From assembly GCA_025677825.1 (NCBI GenBank), contig JAIXMO010000010.1, positions 372,001 through 436,000 of the forward strand: 64,000 bases of DNA, in the 5' to 3' direction. The first letter of the stretch is position 1. Every line of letters starts with the position of its first letter. This document shows, one piece after another, positions 11,262 to 23,171 of this stretch. The notes below the pieces were generated by a model. The model was not told the DNA's origin, searched no databases, and worked only from the letters and a program-made list of their open reading frames with translations. Both the position numbers and the translations under genes were made by a program. The DNA comes from Helicostylum pulchrum (taxonomy: Eukaryota; Mucoromycota; Mucoromycetes; Mucorales; Mucoraceae).

Positions 11262-12953
11262 AAATAAAAAGACTACTCTGGCATCGTCTCGTTTATTTAC
11301 TTTTTTTAAGAAAAAAAGCGTAGCGCCAAATTAACAGTCACGGACGAGTACACATTTTTTTTTAAATACACCACATATTGTTGCCACCCAGAAAAGTGCT
11401 TAATCTTTTTCTAAAGATTCAAGTAGTTCCAGTGAAGACAAAACGAGCAAACTTTAACCCATTAATGGTATTTACAATCTATCTTTTTGGTGAAGAAATA
11501 GAGACAAAAAGATGCGAAGTTTTGAGGTGGTTTTTTATTCATAAAATAAAGTACTCCTTGATTTTTATCTTTTTGGTATATTTATGGCATTTTTGTATCT
11601 CAAACAACTGACCCAATTCATTCTTGCCTGAATTTGGCTACAAAATTCATTGCAGCTCCATAATTTCTTTAGTAGTAGTAATAGTAGTATCTTTCAGCAT
11701 TCCCATTATTACTAGTAACTGTCGATCTGACGATAATTTAAAGTTAGAGTGTACAAGTAAATTGTGTCGTAGACACACTACAATTGGTAAGAAATAACCC
11801 AAGTGTGACTAATGGGTTAAGTGGGGCTACTACGTTTTGTGCAGGGCTATCTTGGAACACGATTAAACACTCTGCTACCCATGATTTTCAGAAGTATGGA
11901 TAGATGCTTGGAAGCCAAACATCTTGAATTCCTTGACTGAGTGTTTCCTCACATGTAATGAGCAGAATTAGGTCTACGTCGTATCTTGAACTTGCCTGTA
12001 GACACTATCCAAGAGCTTTTTCCATGAACTTCTTGTGTAGTCCTATTTCTCCGACAAAATATGTAGAATTAGTGTATGATCCAATTTGACATCAAGTCTT
12101 TTCCAGGTATTAAATTTGTTGGTAAAGACATCTTTAATAAATGGTTACTAAGAAAACAAGGGGATTCTTGGTTCACTCTCTATTTAGAAAAGAAAGTGTG
12201 ACATATTACTTTTTTTTTTTACGTACCTCTATAACGTGTTTAAAAAAAAGTAGCTTTAGCTTTACAGTATTACATTCAGGTAGATCACATTTGAGCGTTC
12301 GTAACAAGTGTTCTTACGCCCAGCGGTTGATTTGAACTGTATCCGTTGGTACGCACATAAATAAAACAAAAATAGGTACTAAAAAAAGCAGGATAACAAC
12401 GAAGAATATAAGATATAATAACCTTGTAAAGACGCACACATAGAAAAAATACTTGCTGGTGGCATACATAATAAAAACGAAGAGAAAGGAAAGTGGTTAA
12501 AGAGAAGAGTAACTTTATTCATGATAAAGTAGCGGGTCTATTAGCTCATGTGATCTATTTAATCATTTTTATATAAGTTTACATGTCTACAACTTGTTGT
12601 TACCACTTATTTTCACATCAAAAATATAAGTTTGATACTTATTTGCTTGAACGTATAACGGTTTATTTGAAATGTGCTATGACCAGTTTGATTGGCCGGG
12701 GAAATAGTTGATTTCTATTTTTGAAAATCTTTGAATTTCAAACGCAAACCACGGTAAATTCAAAGCAGTATAATAAAATGACAAGTCTCGGAAGTAAGGA
12801 TACTAAATTGTAGCCAATCGTTTTGAATACAGATGACGACGCACTGGTGTATTTTTCTTTTTCAGTTTTCGGTGTCCATTCATTTAACCTTCTTTTTTCT
12901 TATATATTTTTATTTCTCACTTACTTTTCTTTTTTAAAAAATTTTAAAAACAA
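11262..12953. other. Intergenic region with a decayed gene fragment
   Basis: It lies between the divergent starts of THO2 and the MFS gene. The only structured content is the broken frame at 11747-12050. The remainder (11262-11746, 12051-12953) is A/T-rich with no coding signal I trust. Confidence 0.5.
11747..12050 (-). pseudogene. Decayed unidentified coding fragment with two in-frame stops
   Basis: One minus-strand frame gives protein-like sequence (FVGEIGLHKKFMEKALG, LQASSRYDVDLILLIT, WLPSIYPYF) interrupted by a TAG and a TGA. A second frame just upstream (about 12120-12045) adds NKFNTWKRLDVKLDHTL before shifting. The mix of Trp, Pro, Asp and Glu is unlike the surrounding Lys/Phe/Ile-biased noise. 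I do not recognise the family; lineage-specific repeats or transposons are the likeliest source. Confidence 0.4.
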
Positions 12954-14798
12954 ATGAGTGAGGCTACACCACTATTAACGAGGCACTCGTCATATAAGCA
13001 GCCTTCGTCTTGGTATGCTATCTTTCCTATGGTTTTAGTGGCATTTTCAGGAGGGTAAAATAGAGCAATTGTGACATTTTTCAAAGCTGAAACAAAACTA
13101 ATATTTTTTTAACAAATAGAGCTTTACTGGCACCCCACGCACAGTTTTATACAGAAGTATTTTGTACTCGATACTATAAATCGCAAGGCGATTTGATTCC
13201 CACGCACGACTGTGCTATTCCCGAAGTACATAAATTAGTGTCGAGAGCTCAAGCTTTAATCATGTTTTTAACATACGGATCAAGTAGGTTCTAATATCTG
13301 CTACATATTTAAAATTAAATTTTTTTTTTTTGCATAACTGATAATAAAATTTCTGTCTCCCCCCCCCCCCCCCTCTCCTTTTTATCAGCACTTGTGGGTG
13401 CCGGTTACTATGGACGACTATCTGATAGAAAAGGAAGAGTGGCAATATTAAGAATATCTACACTAGGTACCTTAATATACGTTACGTGCGATTTACTAAC
13501 AGCAAAATATCATGAAACAATCGGTATCTCATTATTATTTATCGGTCCTCTTATCCGAGGTCTCATGGCGGGTGAAAGTGTTCTTATGGCAGCTGTACAA
13601 GCTTATATAGCAGACTGCACAAATCCTTCTTCTAGGTAACCATTGTTTTTTTTTGTAAACCAACATTGTCCTTCATTTCGACTAATGACAATTTAAAAAA
13701 AAACTTTTCCCCTTTTTTTCTTTTCTTGTACGTAGGACGGTTGTTTTTGCACGACTAATGTCAAGTTTATTTATTGGTGCAGCGATAGGTCCTTTTGTTG
13801 GTAGTTTAATTATTAAAGTAATGAAAAAAAAAAAAAACCTCCCCCCCCCAAAAATACTAATATAAATTAAAATAGCACACTGGTAGTCTTGTAAACGTAT
13901 TTTATGCCGCATGGATAGTAGATTTTTGTAACGTGATATACGCATGCTTTTTTGTACCTGAATCGAATAAGCGCGCCGTAGATAGAGAACACGAAACGAC
14001 CCAGAAAGTGAAAGGATTATGGGAACGCCTCAATATATTTTCGGCTCTCAAAATTTTGTTTAGAAACCCACCACTTCACATGACCAAATACGCCTTGCCC
14101 TGTATTGCCGTAGCAGAGTTTTTATTGACGCTTGTCAAGCGACCACCTACTTTACTCTACGCCATGTTAAAATTTAAATGGACCGCATACGAAGGTAGTA
14201 TTTTCTACACCTATGCATCTCTGATGCGTTTATTTATGATGATTGGCGTACTACCGTTACTATCAAAACTGTTTATCAAAAAGTATCCTAGAGCGTTTAC
14301 TTCTTCTCCTCCTATCCCTGAAGAAAAAAAGCTGAAAACCACAATTACGTTTGATATTTGGATGGTAAGGATAGGAATTGGTATGGACGCTATTTGTTTG
14401 GCGTTGGCAGGTTTAGCCACCAACGTTACTTTATTTACCTTGGCTGGTATGCTACAAAGTTTCTCCATGCTGGCTCAACCTTCAATTCGAAGTTTATTGA
14501 CTAATTTAGTCGAACCTGATAAAGTAGGTGAACTTTTAGGTGCTGTAGCTATATTAGATTCTGTAGGAAGTAAGTTATTTTGTTTTTTATTCTTTTTAAG
14601 GAAATAATGCAAATATTTACTTTTGTTTATTTGTTGTTTATAGTGATAATCGCACATTTGGGTGTCAACACAATCTATAGTGCATCGGTAGAGTCAATGC
14701 CAAGTCTTACCTTCTACGTATGCGCTGTGATTGCTGGTTTCTCTTGTCTTTCTGCTTTCCTAGTTAGAAGGGCAAAACCAGAAACAGATCAAGTATAA
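12954..14798 (+). CDS. Major facilitator superfamily transporter
   Basis: Six exons (12954-13054, 13120-13283, 13389-13635, 13736-13817, 13876-14569, 14644-14798) join in phase to 480 residues. The short hydrophilic N-terminus (MSEATPLLTRHSSYKQ) precedes a first membrane helix. MFS motif A is present as GYYGRLSDRKGR in the loop between helices 2 and 3, followed by LIRGLMAGESVLMAAVQAYI, resembling fungal proton-coupled drug or solute antiporters. About 12 hydrophobic segments fit the family. Substrate cannot be inferred. Intron 2 holds a 15-nt C run (13359-13373) and intron 4 a C8 run. A TTTTTTAAAAAA junction lies just upstream of the ATG. Confidence 0.9.
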
Positions 14799-16974
14799 TA
14801 AATACAATTTTTTTGTTTGTTTGTTTGGTTGAAACTAGTCGATCGATATATATACACACAACTAAAAAGAAAACATATAGTTTCTATAAACGCGTACCTT
14901 TCTCTCTACACACGCCGTTTTGATAAAAATAATAATTATAAAAAGTTTTCCTTAGTCGATGGTGAAATCATATACACACATGCGTCATTTGAAATTTTAC
15001 CTGTCCGGACCTCCTTATTTTCTGTTTACACTCCTCTCTCTCTTTTTTTTTTACGTTTGTCATTTGTGCAACTTGAGAAAAAGCCAAGTAATATGGCGAA
15101 ACTATTTTCCCAGCATATTTAGTCATAGATTACAATTACGATGATTGTTTACGCGTGTTAACATATGTGCCAAGTCTACTAAAAACCTCTTTTATCCTAA
15201 CTTGGTAGACTGCATATTTTGAGGAACTATAGGTGCATAAAAAAGAGGGGCAAAAAAATTTATTTCGTCGAATTAGTAACCAAAAAAAAAAAAGATGAGA
15301 ACTTCCCGATTTTAGGGATATTTTTGTGTACCCACGGTTTATCCAGCTTTCCCGATGGTGTCATTTTTCCCGAAGGGATTTTACTAGCACATTTCCACGG
15401 AAATATTGATTTAAATTGTCGTGATTACTTTTTTTTGTTTCACTTGATCATAAAATGTACTTAATCTTAAATACAAGTTATACTTTTTCTAGGGCCATTG
15501 TAATATACAAGAAAGCATCTTCATTACCGTCTCCTCTTTATAAATTAAACTAGGTATATAGGGTCCCTAGTTGTGATATATACTCTTTTTTTTTTTTTAC
15601 ATCAAATAAACTTTATTTCTAAATCGAAACTTTTTTTTTTTATTAAATTCTTTATCTTTCATGTAAATTAAAAACTGGATGAGTTTATATAAAGTACCTA
15701 TGTATTAACGGCATGCTAAGAGCATTTAGAAATCTCTAAAGAAAACAAAACAAAAAAAAGTTTATCATATACACTTTGTTGTTGTAGTATTCAAAACCAA
15801 TTATACTAGTTTTTCATCATCCTTTTATGCTATTACAAGTTTGTATTGGTCGGCAAAAAAGTATTTTTATATATAAAGAGTTGTTTAGATGCATCTTTCC
15901 CTGTCAATGAACCTATTACCAGCATACTCTAGGGGACATGATAACAGTTGGTATGTTTGTTATGTATACGACCCTATTTTGAAATGAACGGGAATAAAAA
16001 AAAAAACTCCTTTACCACAAAGAATGGCTTGACACGGTTCAGGACCAAAAAAAAAAAAAAAAAAAAAAAAACTTTATCGGGATCTTGCCAAGTGAAAACA
16101 AAAATGTTTAAAATCCATTGTATCACAACTGGCTACAAAAAAATAATATTCACGGACTAGCTACCCATCGTGTAATTTGAGATTGTTAGAAACATGTTTG
16201 TGGTTCCGTTTTTTTTTTTTTGAAAAGTTGAGTAACATTCCAAGATTCGCATTTTTTTTTTTGTAATTAATTATAGCACGACCCAAGGTTTTTTTATTGC
16301 AAGTTTAAGGTTGCTCAAAAACTTGATATCATAATGCAATGGCAATCCATATTCAATTTATTAGCAACCCCCCTTTAAAAAACCAGTCGATCTTCTTTTC
16401 TAGATAGTTTGAATGTTTATTTGTTTTCTTTTGAAGTGGGCGTATATAATTATCGGTATCAACATTTAATTCGGAAGTTTAAACCAAAACCTCATACGTT
16501 TCTTGGTATTACAGTTTTGTAATACGTGAATATGTTGCACATGTGATACGGATGAAACTTTTGTGGCATCTTGCCGCTCATCTGTCCGTTTAAGGTGTTG
16601 ACATGTATAATCTTTGTATGTAGAGCAGAATGCACGTCATGATCAAATAAGGAATAGACTTTTTACTATTTAACGTTTATAATGTCGTAATTGCTTTCAA
16701 GCCGTTCCAAAAGCCGTAAAAATTTTAACTTAGTAAAAAGTGAAATTTCCGTCTACCGTTAAAATAACATTATGTCGTAATGTGGGAAACAATTGGATCA
16801 ATTAAAGAGTGATCTAACGAAAAAGAAAAATACGCCATGAATGCAACATATTTAACTTTTTTCGAAAAAAAAATATTATTAAAAACCTATTATTATAAGA
16901 ATATAAGACTAAAATACTACGGCAAACATGTTTTTTTTGATACAAAAAAAAAACAGAAGAAAAAAGTATCTTCT
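14799..16974. other. Gene-free region, about 2.2 kb
   Basis: A/T-rich sequence with A tracts (16047-16070, 16946-16955) and several short open frames dominated by Lys/Phe/Tyr codons that I consider chance. I see no splice-linked coding, repeat pair or RNA gene. Confidence 0.5.
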
Positions 16975-17769
16975 TTATGTCTGTGCTGGTTTCAAAGTAA
17001 ATGTGATCTCGATGACGGAAGCCATAGGAAAAGTAAAGCTGCTGCTGCTAGACGATGTCATGACAGGAGTCACTGAATGAAGAGACGACGACGTTGTTGT
17101 TGTTGTTGTTGTTGTTGTTGTTGCATTTGAAGTGTGCTGACTTGTATTGGGTTCTAACGCTTTACCTAGTCCCACCAAAACAAAAGTAATTGCAATCAAT
17201 GCGCCTACTAAAATCATCATTACTGCAGCAACCCAACCACGTGGCGTTCTCTTTTTCTTTTCAACAACCACACCAAAGTACCCATGCCTCTCTTCATCGT
17301 CGTCACCTACTGCCGTCGATCCAGGTGATAAACGAGGATCACTGTATGAATGTCGAACTACTTTGCCAACATGAGCACTTGAACTATTTTGTGATTGTTT
17401 TCCTTTATTCCCTTTCGAATAGTTTACAGACTTTTCAAAGGTACTGGTCTCCTTTGGGGCCTCTTGAGACACTTTTTTATAAAAAAACTCCAAGATGGAA
17501 GAGGGAATGCATTTAATAGAATCCAACAGGGATTGATCCCGTGGTTGTGGTGGTGGTGGTGGTGGTGATGGTGAGTTGTGGTTTAATATAGATAAACCCC
17601 GTTTTGATGAAACAGCTGTTGTGGGTGATAGATCGTTCATACTTCCTGTGTCGTAAAATGCACTCTTGCTGGTATCATTGCAGTCAATTCTTAGTGGCAT
17701 AGACATCTTTCTGCCTTTGGAGTGTACTGTAGTTGCACACGATGCCTTTCTATCAAAATTATTATCCAT
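16975..17769 (-). CDS. Uncharacterised single-pass membrane protein, Ser/Thr-rich exterior
   Basis: Single-exon frame of 264 residues. The first 175 residues are hydrophilic and probably cytosolic, with a Pro run after NHNSPS and HSYSDPRLSPGS resembling a phosphorylation-site cluster. One membrane helix follows a basic stop-transfer-like patch (about residues 176-205: WVAAVMMILVGALIAITFVL). The last 55 residues are Ser/Thr-rich, with a Thr run encoded by an ACA/ACG repeat near 17091-17124, typical of O-glycosylated fungal surface proteins. Domain order suggests a surface sensor, as in fungal WSC/Mid2-type proteins, but the orientation is unproven and no named domain is visible. TTTTTTTTTTAAAAA lies just upstream of the ATG. 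Confidence 0.7.
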   Translation of the reverse strand: MDNNFDRKASCATTVHSKGRKMSMPLRIDCNDTSKSAFYDTGSMNDLSPTTAVSSKRGLSILNHNSPSPPPPPPQPRDQSLLDSIKCIPSSILEFFYKKVSQEAPKETSTFEKSVNYSKGNKGKQSQNSSSAHVGKVVRHSYSDPRLSPGSTAVGDDDEERHGYFGVVVEKKKRTPRGWVAAVMMILVGALIAITFVLVGLGKALEPNTSQHTSNATTTTTTTTTTSSSLHSVTPVMTSSSSSSFTFPMASVIEITFTLKPAQT

Positions 17770-19291
17770 TGTTTTATTTTTAAAAAAAAAATTGGTAAAG
17801 AAGAAGAAAGAAAGATGGTTATATAAAAAAAAAAGGAAAAACTAACTTGACTATAGAACCCTCTGTCTTTTTTTTCGAGCAAAGTTAGGTTATCGAAAAA
17901 AGATAAATATATAAAAACGTCATGCACGGGACCTTCGATGGGCATATAATAATCAGCCGAACCTAATAAACAGCCGTTCAACTAACCGAAAGAAGAACAA
18001 TATATACATATATATATGTGTATATTTTGTACACACACGCACACAAATATTGTAAATTCAACGATGATCTTTCTAAAAAAGAAATAAACTTTTATTTTTA
18101 TTATTAATTACTTGTAATTCCATTTTTTTTTACAGAAATATATTGTAACAAATGATTTGTTATTAAAAAAAATTGCGATGCAATGTAAAAAGAAACACAT
18201 ACGCCTAATGTGTACTATGTAGATAGCATGCGAGTAGAAATATTTATTTATAACATTCGGCATAGAAACAACGTGGCATTCTGTTTAAAGCATTGGTTGA
18301 TAGCAGATCAACAGTGCAAAAGTTGTGATGATTTTTTTATGCCAGATATAGTACGAGTACTCAAAATAGGATATTAACGAATGTATTACTTTTAGTGACC
18401 ATAACAAAACCGGGAACCGAGTAAAAATCTTCTAATTGTAAAAATGTTTCACCCTAAGTAAGCTTTTTTTTTTATATCGACGATATATAATGAATAATCG
18501 AAGTCGTTAGAACTTTTTCTCCCTGTTCATATATCTCGATCAGTTTACACTACACGTAAGTTCATTGTCTATACGAAATTAAGTTTATTCGATCTCCCAT
18601 AACTATATTTGTCTCCCTCTCCCTTTTTCTCTCTACCTTTTTCTCTTTGCATTCCCAGTAAAAATTTCAACGCAAAAGAGTATATAGTTGCTTTTTGATC
18701 TAAAATTAAATTTTTGAGTTTATAGTAATTATAGTGCATCTGTAAGTGATCGTCTTTTATAGTTTATAAACGAATTTTTTTTTTCTTTAAAATGTACCTT
18801 TGTATAAAAATGTACCTTTGTATAAAAAGAGAAGCCCTGATAACCTAGATCAAAAAAAAAAAAAAAATTAAGGAGAAGTATTTTTTTATTTTATATATCA
18901 TTGATACAGTGACGCTAAACGGAGTATCTTTTTTTTAAAAAAATCCCTCGTATTTATTGTATACTGCTGGCGAAATATGTAATGTTGCGCCCTGTTGACA
19001 GCTAACCAAAGTCTTTTAGTCACTTCTCGCATCATTAACTTTAAAATAGAATTTTATTATACATACGATATAAAAGAGAGAGAGAGATAGAGTAGAGAGA
19101 AACAAATACATATAAAAATAAAATCATATGGGATAAGAAGAGAAAAAAAAGGGCATAGTAGTAATAGTAGTAGCAATAGTAAAATGAGAACATAAACATA
19201 AAGCGCGTATAAAAGTTAAAAAAAAAAAAAAAGAGAGGGAAAAAAAAATTGTCACAGTAGTAAAAAAATAAAAAGGAAGAGTAGTTTCAGA
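17770..19291. other. Gene-free region, about 1.5 kb
   Basis: A/T-rich, with an AT-type microsatellite near 18001-18025, an 18-nt tandem duplication at about 18791-18827 (AATGTACCTTTGTATAAA twice) and an AG-rich tract near 19073-19095. No coding signal. Confidence 0.5.
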
Positions 19292-19699
19292 TTATTTGTT
19301 TTGATATGATGTTACACCAGGAGTTGTAGTATCAAAGCGCCGATCCCATTGCTGTTGCTGTTGAACAATAAGTTTTTGATTTATCTCATTGGTCATTCTT
19401 TTTAATTGACGTTCCAAATGGCGTACCTGAGACATTAAATCATCATAGGCAATGCTTAATTCTCGGTCAACTTCATCCAAATGTTCTTCGGTTAGATTTT
19501 CTTTGACTGTAAAGGCATTGCGAATTGACTCGAGCACAATATGGATCGTATTCCATTCATAGAATAAGTGATCCAGGTCATTTTGAAAGCGATCGATAGT
19601 AGATACAATAGTTTTAGCGTCTTGATTGGTTAGCATTTGTCTGTATAAGTCACCGAGTTGATTGAAAGCAGTAGAATAATATAAAGGAAAGATGTCCAT
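19292..19699 (-). CDS. Uncharacterised 135-aa helical protein
   Basis: Single-exon frame starting MDIFPLYYSTAFNQLGDLYR. It is almost entirely helical in composition with two probable coiled-coil stretches (about residues 28-60 and 68-115, the second LSIAYDDLMSQVRHLERQL), a short Gln run and a polar tail. TTTTTTTTTAAAAA lies about 50 bp upstream of the start. The layout (short helical protein, IxRFxxxLxxFxxxW-like core) recalls small Mediator or kinetochore/tether subunits such as MED29, but I cannot support an assignment. No membrane segment or signal peptide. Confidence 0.65.
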   Translation of the reverse strand: MDIFPLYYSTAFNQLGDLYRQMLTNQDAKTIVSTIDRFQNDLDHLFYEWNTIHIVLESIRNAFTVKENLTEEHLDEVDRELSIAYDDLMSQVRHLERQLKRMTNEINQKLIVQQQQQWDRRFDTTTPGVTSYQNK

Positions 19700-20233
19700 G
19701 TCAAATTTTTATTTGACACTGTTTTTTATAGTTGAGTTTTTAAAAAAAAAGAGAAGTTATATAGGAAGTAAGAAAAGAAAAGCAAATATTGTGTAAGTGT
19801 GTTAAAGTAAAGAAAAGATAAAAAAAAAGAGAGATGTAAAAAAATGAAGTAGTATTTATATTTATATTACTACTAGCCACAGTGTAGTGGCAATACAGGC
19901 ATAAAAAAAAAAAAGTCTACATAAGGTGGTGCACGAAAAACTCTTGGGCTGCATAAGCAAAATAAAATAAAAAATACGGTCATTTAAAATGATCCAGGTT
20001 TGGGGCAGGTAGGTACGCCACTGAGTAATCTTAATACACAAAGTCAACCTAGAATTTTGAGTTATGTACAGAAACTTAACTGAGATTACCAAATCAGTCG
20101 ATCTTCCGATCCCTTAATAACCTTGAACTTTCTTTCTTTCTTCTTTTCCTCCTTGTTGTTTATAAACTTCTAGACTTTCCCTATTTATTGAGGATAAACT
20201 ATTATTCATCTTAATAATTCCTTGGTATGCATC

Positions 20234-20271
<38 letters not shown>

Positions 20272-21059
20272 ACCAACCAGATCGTTCTTGGCACGTTACT
20301 TTTGGCACATAAATGATGAATTATAGGTTAATTTTTTTCGGTTGACTTTGAGACATTTTGGCAATTTTTTTTTATTATTTTGGCGTGATCGCTGACGATG
20401 TATGTAACCTTTACAAGCTATTCCTACAGATGACGATCGTTCAATTTCTTTAGTAGTTTGATGGTTCTTTTTGACTTCCCAATTAGGATGAGTACAAGCG
20501 TCCTAATTAGGATTCTGTAAAAGGAAACTGAGAAAACCGTCAATCACCAAAACTTAAAGTTCTGTCCTTTTTTGCAGCAAGTGGCATTACGTCTTCAAAA
20601 AACATGTTACAATCATAAAATAACTAGCAAAAAAATGATCTTATGCTCATACACAAGGTAAGCTGGCAATAATAACAACAACAAAAAGAAGATGTTCTAT
20701 TAACACTAGATAAATGATGTTACGCATGTGTGACGACTGTCAAAAAAGAATATGTTACGCGTCCACTCTTTGTTTGTTTTTCTCTCTCTTTTAAAAAAGT
20801 TGTTGACAAACATTCTACTGACAAAACGTTCATGCGCTCAACTAACTAGGTCCTATATCAGTATAAAAAGGAACCTGTTGCCCAAAGTAAGTTGGGACGA
20901 TACAATTGTATAATACGTATCACGATAATTAAAATATTACAGGCAGAAAAAAAGGACGTGTTGAAAATTCAACGTGACGTCTTCGTGATTCTTTTTTTTT
21001 TACAAGTATTTTTTTCTTCCTTTGTTACATTTATTTTTTTTTAAAAAAAAAACAGAGGA
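19700..21059. other. Intergenic region, divergent promoters
   Basis: Contains a T29 tract (about 20235-20263) and no convincing coding sequence. The end next to CKS1 has the T-tract/A-tract junction (TTTTTTTTTAAAAAAAA) near 21032-21051. Confidence 0.5.
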
Positions 21060-22008
21060 ATGATGAATCAAGAAAATGAAGTAGCACCTAAACCTAATGC
21101 TACAGCTCAATCAACAGAAGCAGCAGCATCAGCAGCGGGACTTGGTTTAAAGCGAAGTAACCTGATGCCAAAAACGATAATAGAAATAGCCGAAATCCAT
21201 GCCAGAGGAAGCAAACTGTTTGTAAAGAAACCTTACTCCAGAATTGATCCTAATGCGCTGCCTTACCCTAAAGAAAGAACCAAAGAAGAAATAAAGGCAG
21301 AAGCAGCTCAACGAAAGAAAGAAATAAACGAATATTCAAAGCATATTCACTATTCCAGTTATTACTTTGGTAAACCCCCAAAAAAAAAATGTATGCACTT
21401 CATGTATAATTTAATAACAACCCTTTTCTACTACTAGACGAAGAGCGTGAATACAGGTACAAAAAAGTTAAATTAAAAAAAAGAAAATTCTAGATTTTTT
21501 AACGCCAAAAGCAGACATGTTGTTTTACCAAAAAAGTTGATAAGATGGTTGCCGCATCGAGGCATACTAACAGAAGAAGAATGTACATCTCTTGGCATAA
21601 CACAATCTACCGGTTGGGAACATTACATGGTTTATGGTATGCTTTTTTACATATATTGTGCATTTTAGGATGATCACTTTTAAAAATTACCATTGTGGCT
21701 AACCTGGTTTACTTTTAGCACCCGAACCCCACATTTTGTTATTTAGAAGAGAACGCGGATACCTGAAGAAGGTAAATAAAGCAACGAGATTTTATATAAT
21801 TGTTGTTTCTTACGGAATATATACGTTATAGCATAACTTGGAACATTTATCTGTGAGACCAGACAGAACAACACAAGTGACGACAAAAGCAGCAGAGGAG
21901 GAAGTAGTGGTAGTAGCACCAGTTCCGTCGGAAGTAGCACCACCAATCAACCGAAATATGCGATTAACTAGATCATCAGCAGCAGCAAATGAAAAAATAA
22001 ATAAATAA
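21060..22008 (+). CDS. CKS1: Cyclin-dependent kinase regulatory subunit (CKS1/Suc1 family), extended
   Basis: Five exons (21060-21369, 21438-21456, 21515-21636, 21719-21771, 21832-22008) join in phase to 226 residues. The CKS core spans about residues 95-170: HYSSYYFDEEREYRHVVLPK, then GWEHYMVYAPEPHILLFRR, matching the phosphate-binding Arg/Trp/Arg set and the PEPH hinge of family members (first hinge His replaced by Tyr). CKS proteins bind cyclin-dependent kinases and dock phospho-Thr substrates during cell-cycle control. Most members are 75-150 residues. Here an N-terminal extension of about 95 residues (Ala-rich, then KR-rich with AEIHARGSKLFVKKP) and a 55-residue Val/Ala tail are added. 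Exon 2 is only 19 nt. Exons and the core are certain; the extreme N-terminus depends on the chosen ATG (21060 or 21063). Confidence 0.92.
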
Positions 22009-22181
22009 TACTAATAAAGGATTATATGAAGCATAAATAAAAAGAGGGGTTTTTTTCGGAAAAAGATCTCTTTTTGGTAATCAAGCCACTATTTCGTATT
22101 AAAAAAGAGCCAAGAATTATAAACTTGGCATTGTTTTTTTTTGTTTTAATGACAAAAAGCTGTTGTTTATTTTAATACATA

Positions 22182-22673
22182 TTAAACATTAAGGAAATGA
22201 TAAACCAGTCCTACTAGACTAGATAATAATAAAACTCTAAACAACCTCCACAGGTACTCTGCGACAATGGTTATCGTAGGTTCTGGTGAACTTGTTCTTT
22301 CGATCTCTTGTACTTGTTCAATATCGACTTCTGGTTCCTTTAAGGAATTGATACTATCAGTTGAGTCAATACGAGTCATTAACGGAGTAGAATTCAATCG
22401 CTTTCTTTCTTCTTCGTGATGCTCTGCTATTCTCTCAATTACATCTTGGCTGCGTAACTGCTCCGATATAACTTCTGCAACAAGCGGTGCACCTGTTTTC
22501 GCAATCAAGGCTTCCATAACTTCATGAATCACACCTTTTCTGTCTTCTTCAATATCGGCTTCTTCAAGTGCCGCTTGAGCTAGATCAATAAACCGATCTC
22601 GATGAGGTAGTGTGGAATCATCTTGCGTCTTTGAATGTTGTTTACGATTACGTTGTCTGGATGAGTTGGCCAT
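22182..22673 (-). CDS. Uncharacterised tail-anchored protein
   Basis: Single-exon frame of 163 residues, convergent with CKS1 (173 bp between stops). A basic, polar N-terminus (MANSSRQRNRKQHSKTQ) leads to an acidic helical middle (EEADIEEDRKGVIHEVME), a Ser/Pro-rich linker, and a single hydrophobic segment at the very C-terminus (about residues 143-161, LFRVLLLSSLVGLVYHFL). One membrane helix within about two residues of the end is the hallmark of tail-anchored proteins inserted post-translationally into ER, peroxisome or mitochondrial outer membrane. No family recognised. Confidence 0.7.
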   Translation of the reverse strand: MANSSRQRNRKQHSKTQDDSTLPHRDRFIDLAQAALEEADIEEDRKGVIHEVMEALIAKTGAPLVAEVISEQLRSQDVIERIAEHHEEERKRLNSTPLMTRIDSTDSINSLKEPEVDIEQVQEIERTSSPEPTITIVAEYLWRLFRVLLLSSLVGLVYHFLNV

Positions 22674-22922
22674 ATTATTTCTTCTTGAATAAGCAAGCAG
22701 TGTAAAAAAAAAAAAAGGAAATGTTGTTTGTCCGGGTCGAACACAAATTTTATCTAGTTTTTTTTTCTTATTATTTATTTATCATTTTTCATAAACATGT
22801 ACACAAGAATGAGTAAAGAGCTGTAATTAGAACTTTATTTTATACATATATACTGTGTGTACACAACTTTTTTTGTTTGTTTCTTCTTTTCTATCACTTT
22901 TTTATATTTTTGGCATCAAAAA
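22674..22922. promoter_or_regulatory. Divergent intergenic promoter, 249 bp
   Basis: Separates the tail-anchored gene (-) and the GH16 gene (+). Contains an A12 tract (about 22704-22715) and T-rich stretches towards the GH16 start. No specific factor site is recognisable. Confidence 0.4.
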
Positions 22923-23112
22923 ATGACAAAAAGCCTTTATTCTATTACAGCATTGGCTTTATTAAGTTTATACACGGTCAATGGCTTTGAGCCTAGTTCA
23001 GATCAGACTGGAAACATAACCGCTACTGCGTTACACAGTGATGATTATTGTCTCGTATTTGAAGACCATTTTGATACATTTAATTTTAAAAATTGGCAGG
23101 TAAATGAAAGCG

Positions 23113-23171
<59 letters not shown>

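Noticed and set aside
15948..16160. 70-codon frame with a long Lys run
   Set aside because: Created by an A24 tract; no splice support or recognisable content.
20114..20308. Minus-strand 64-codon frame with poly-Lys
   Set aside because: Depends on translating the T29 homopolymer; the upstream ATG context is not protein-like.
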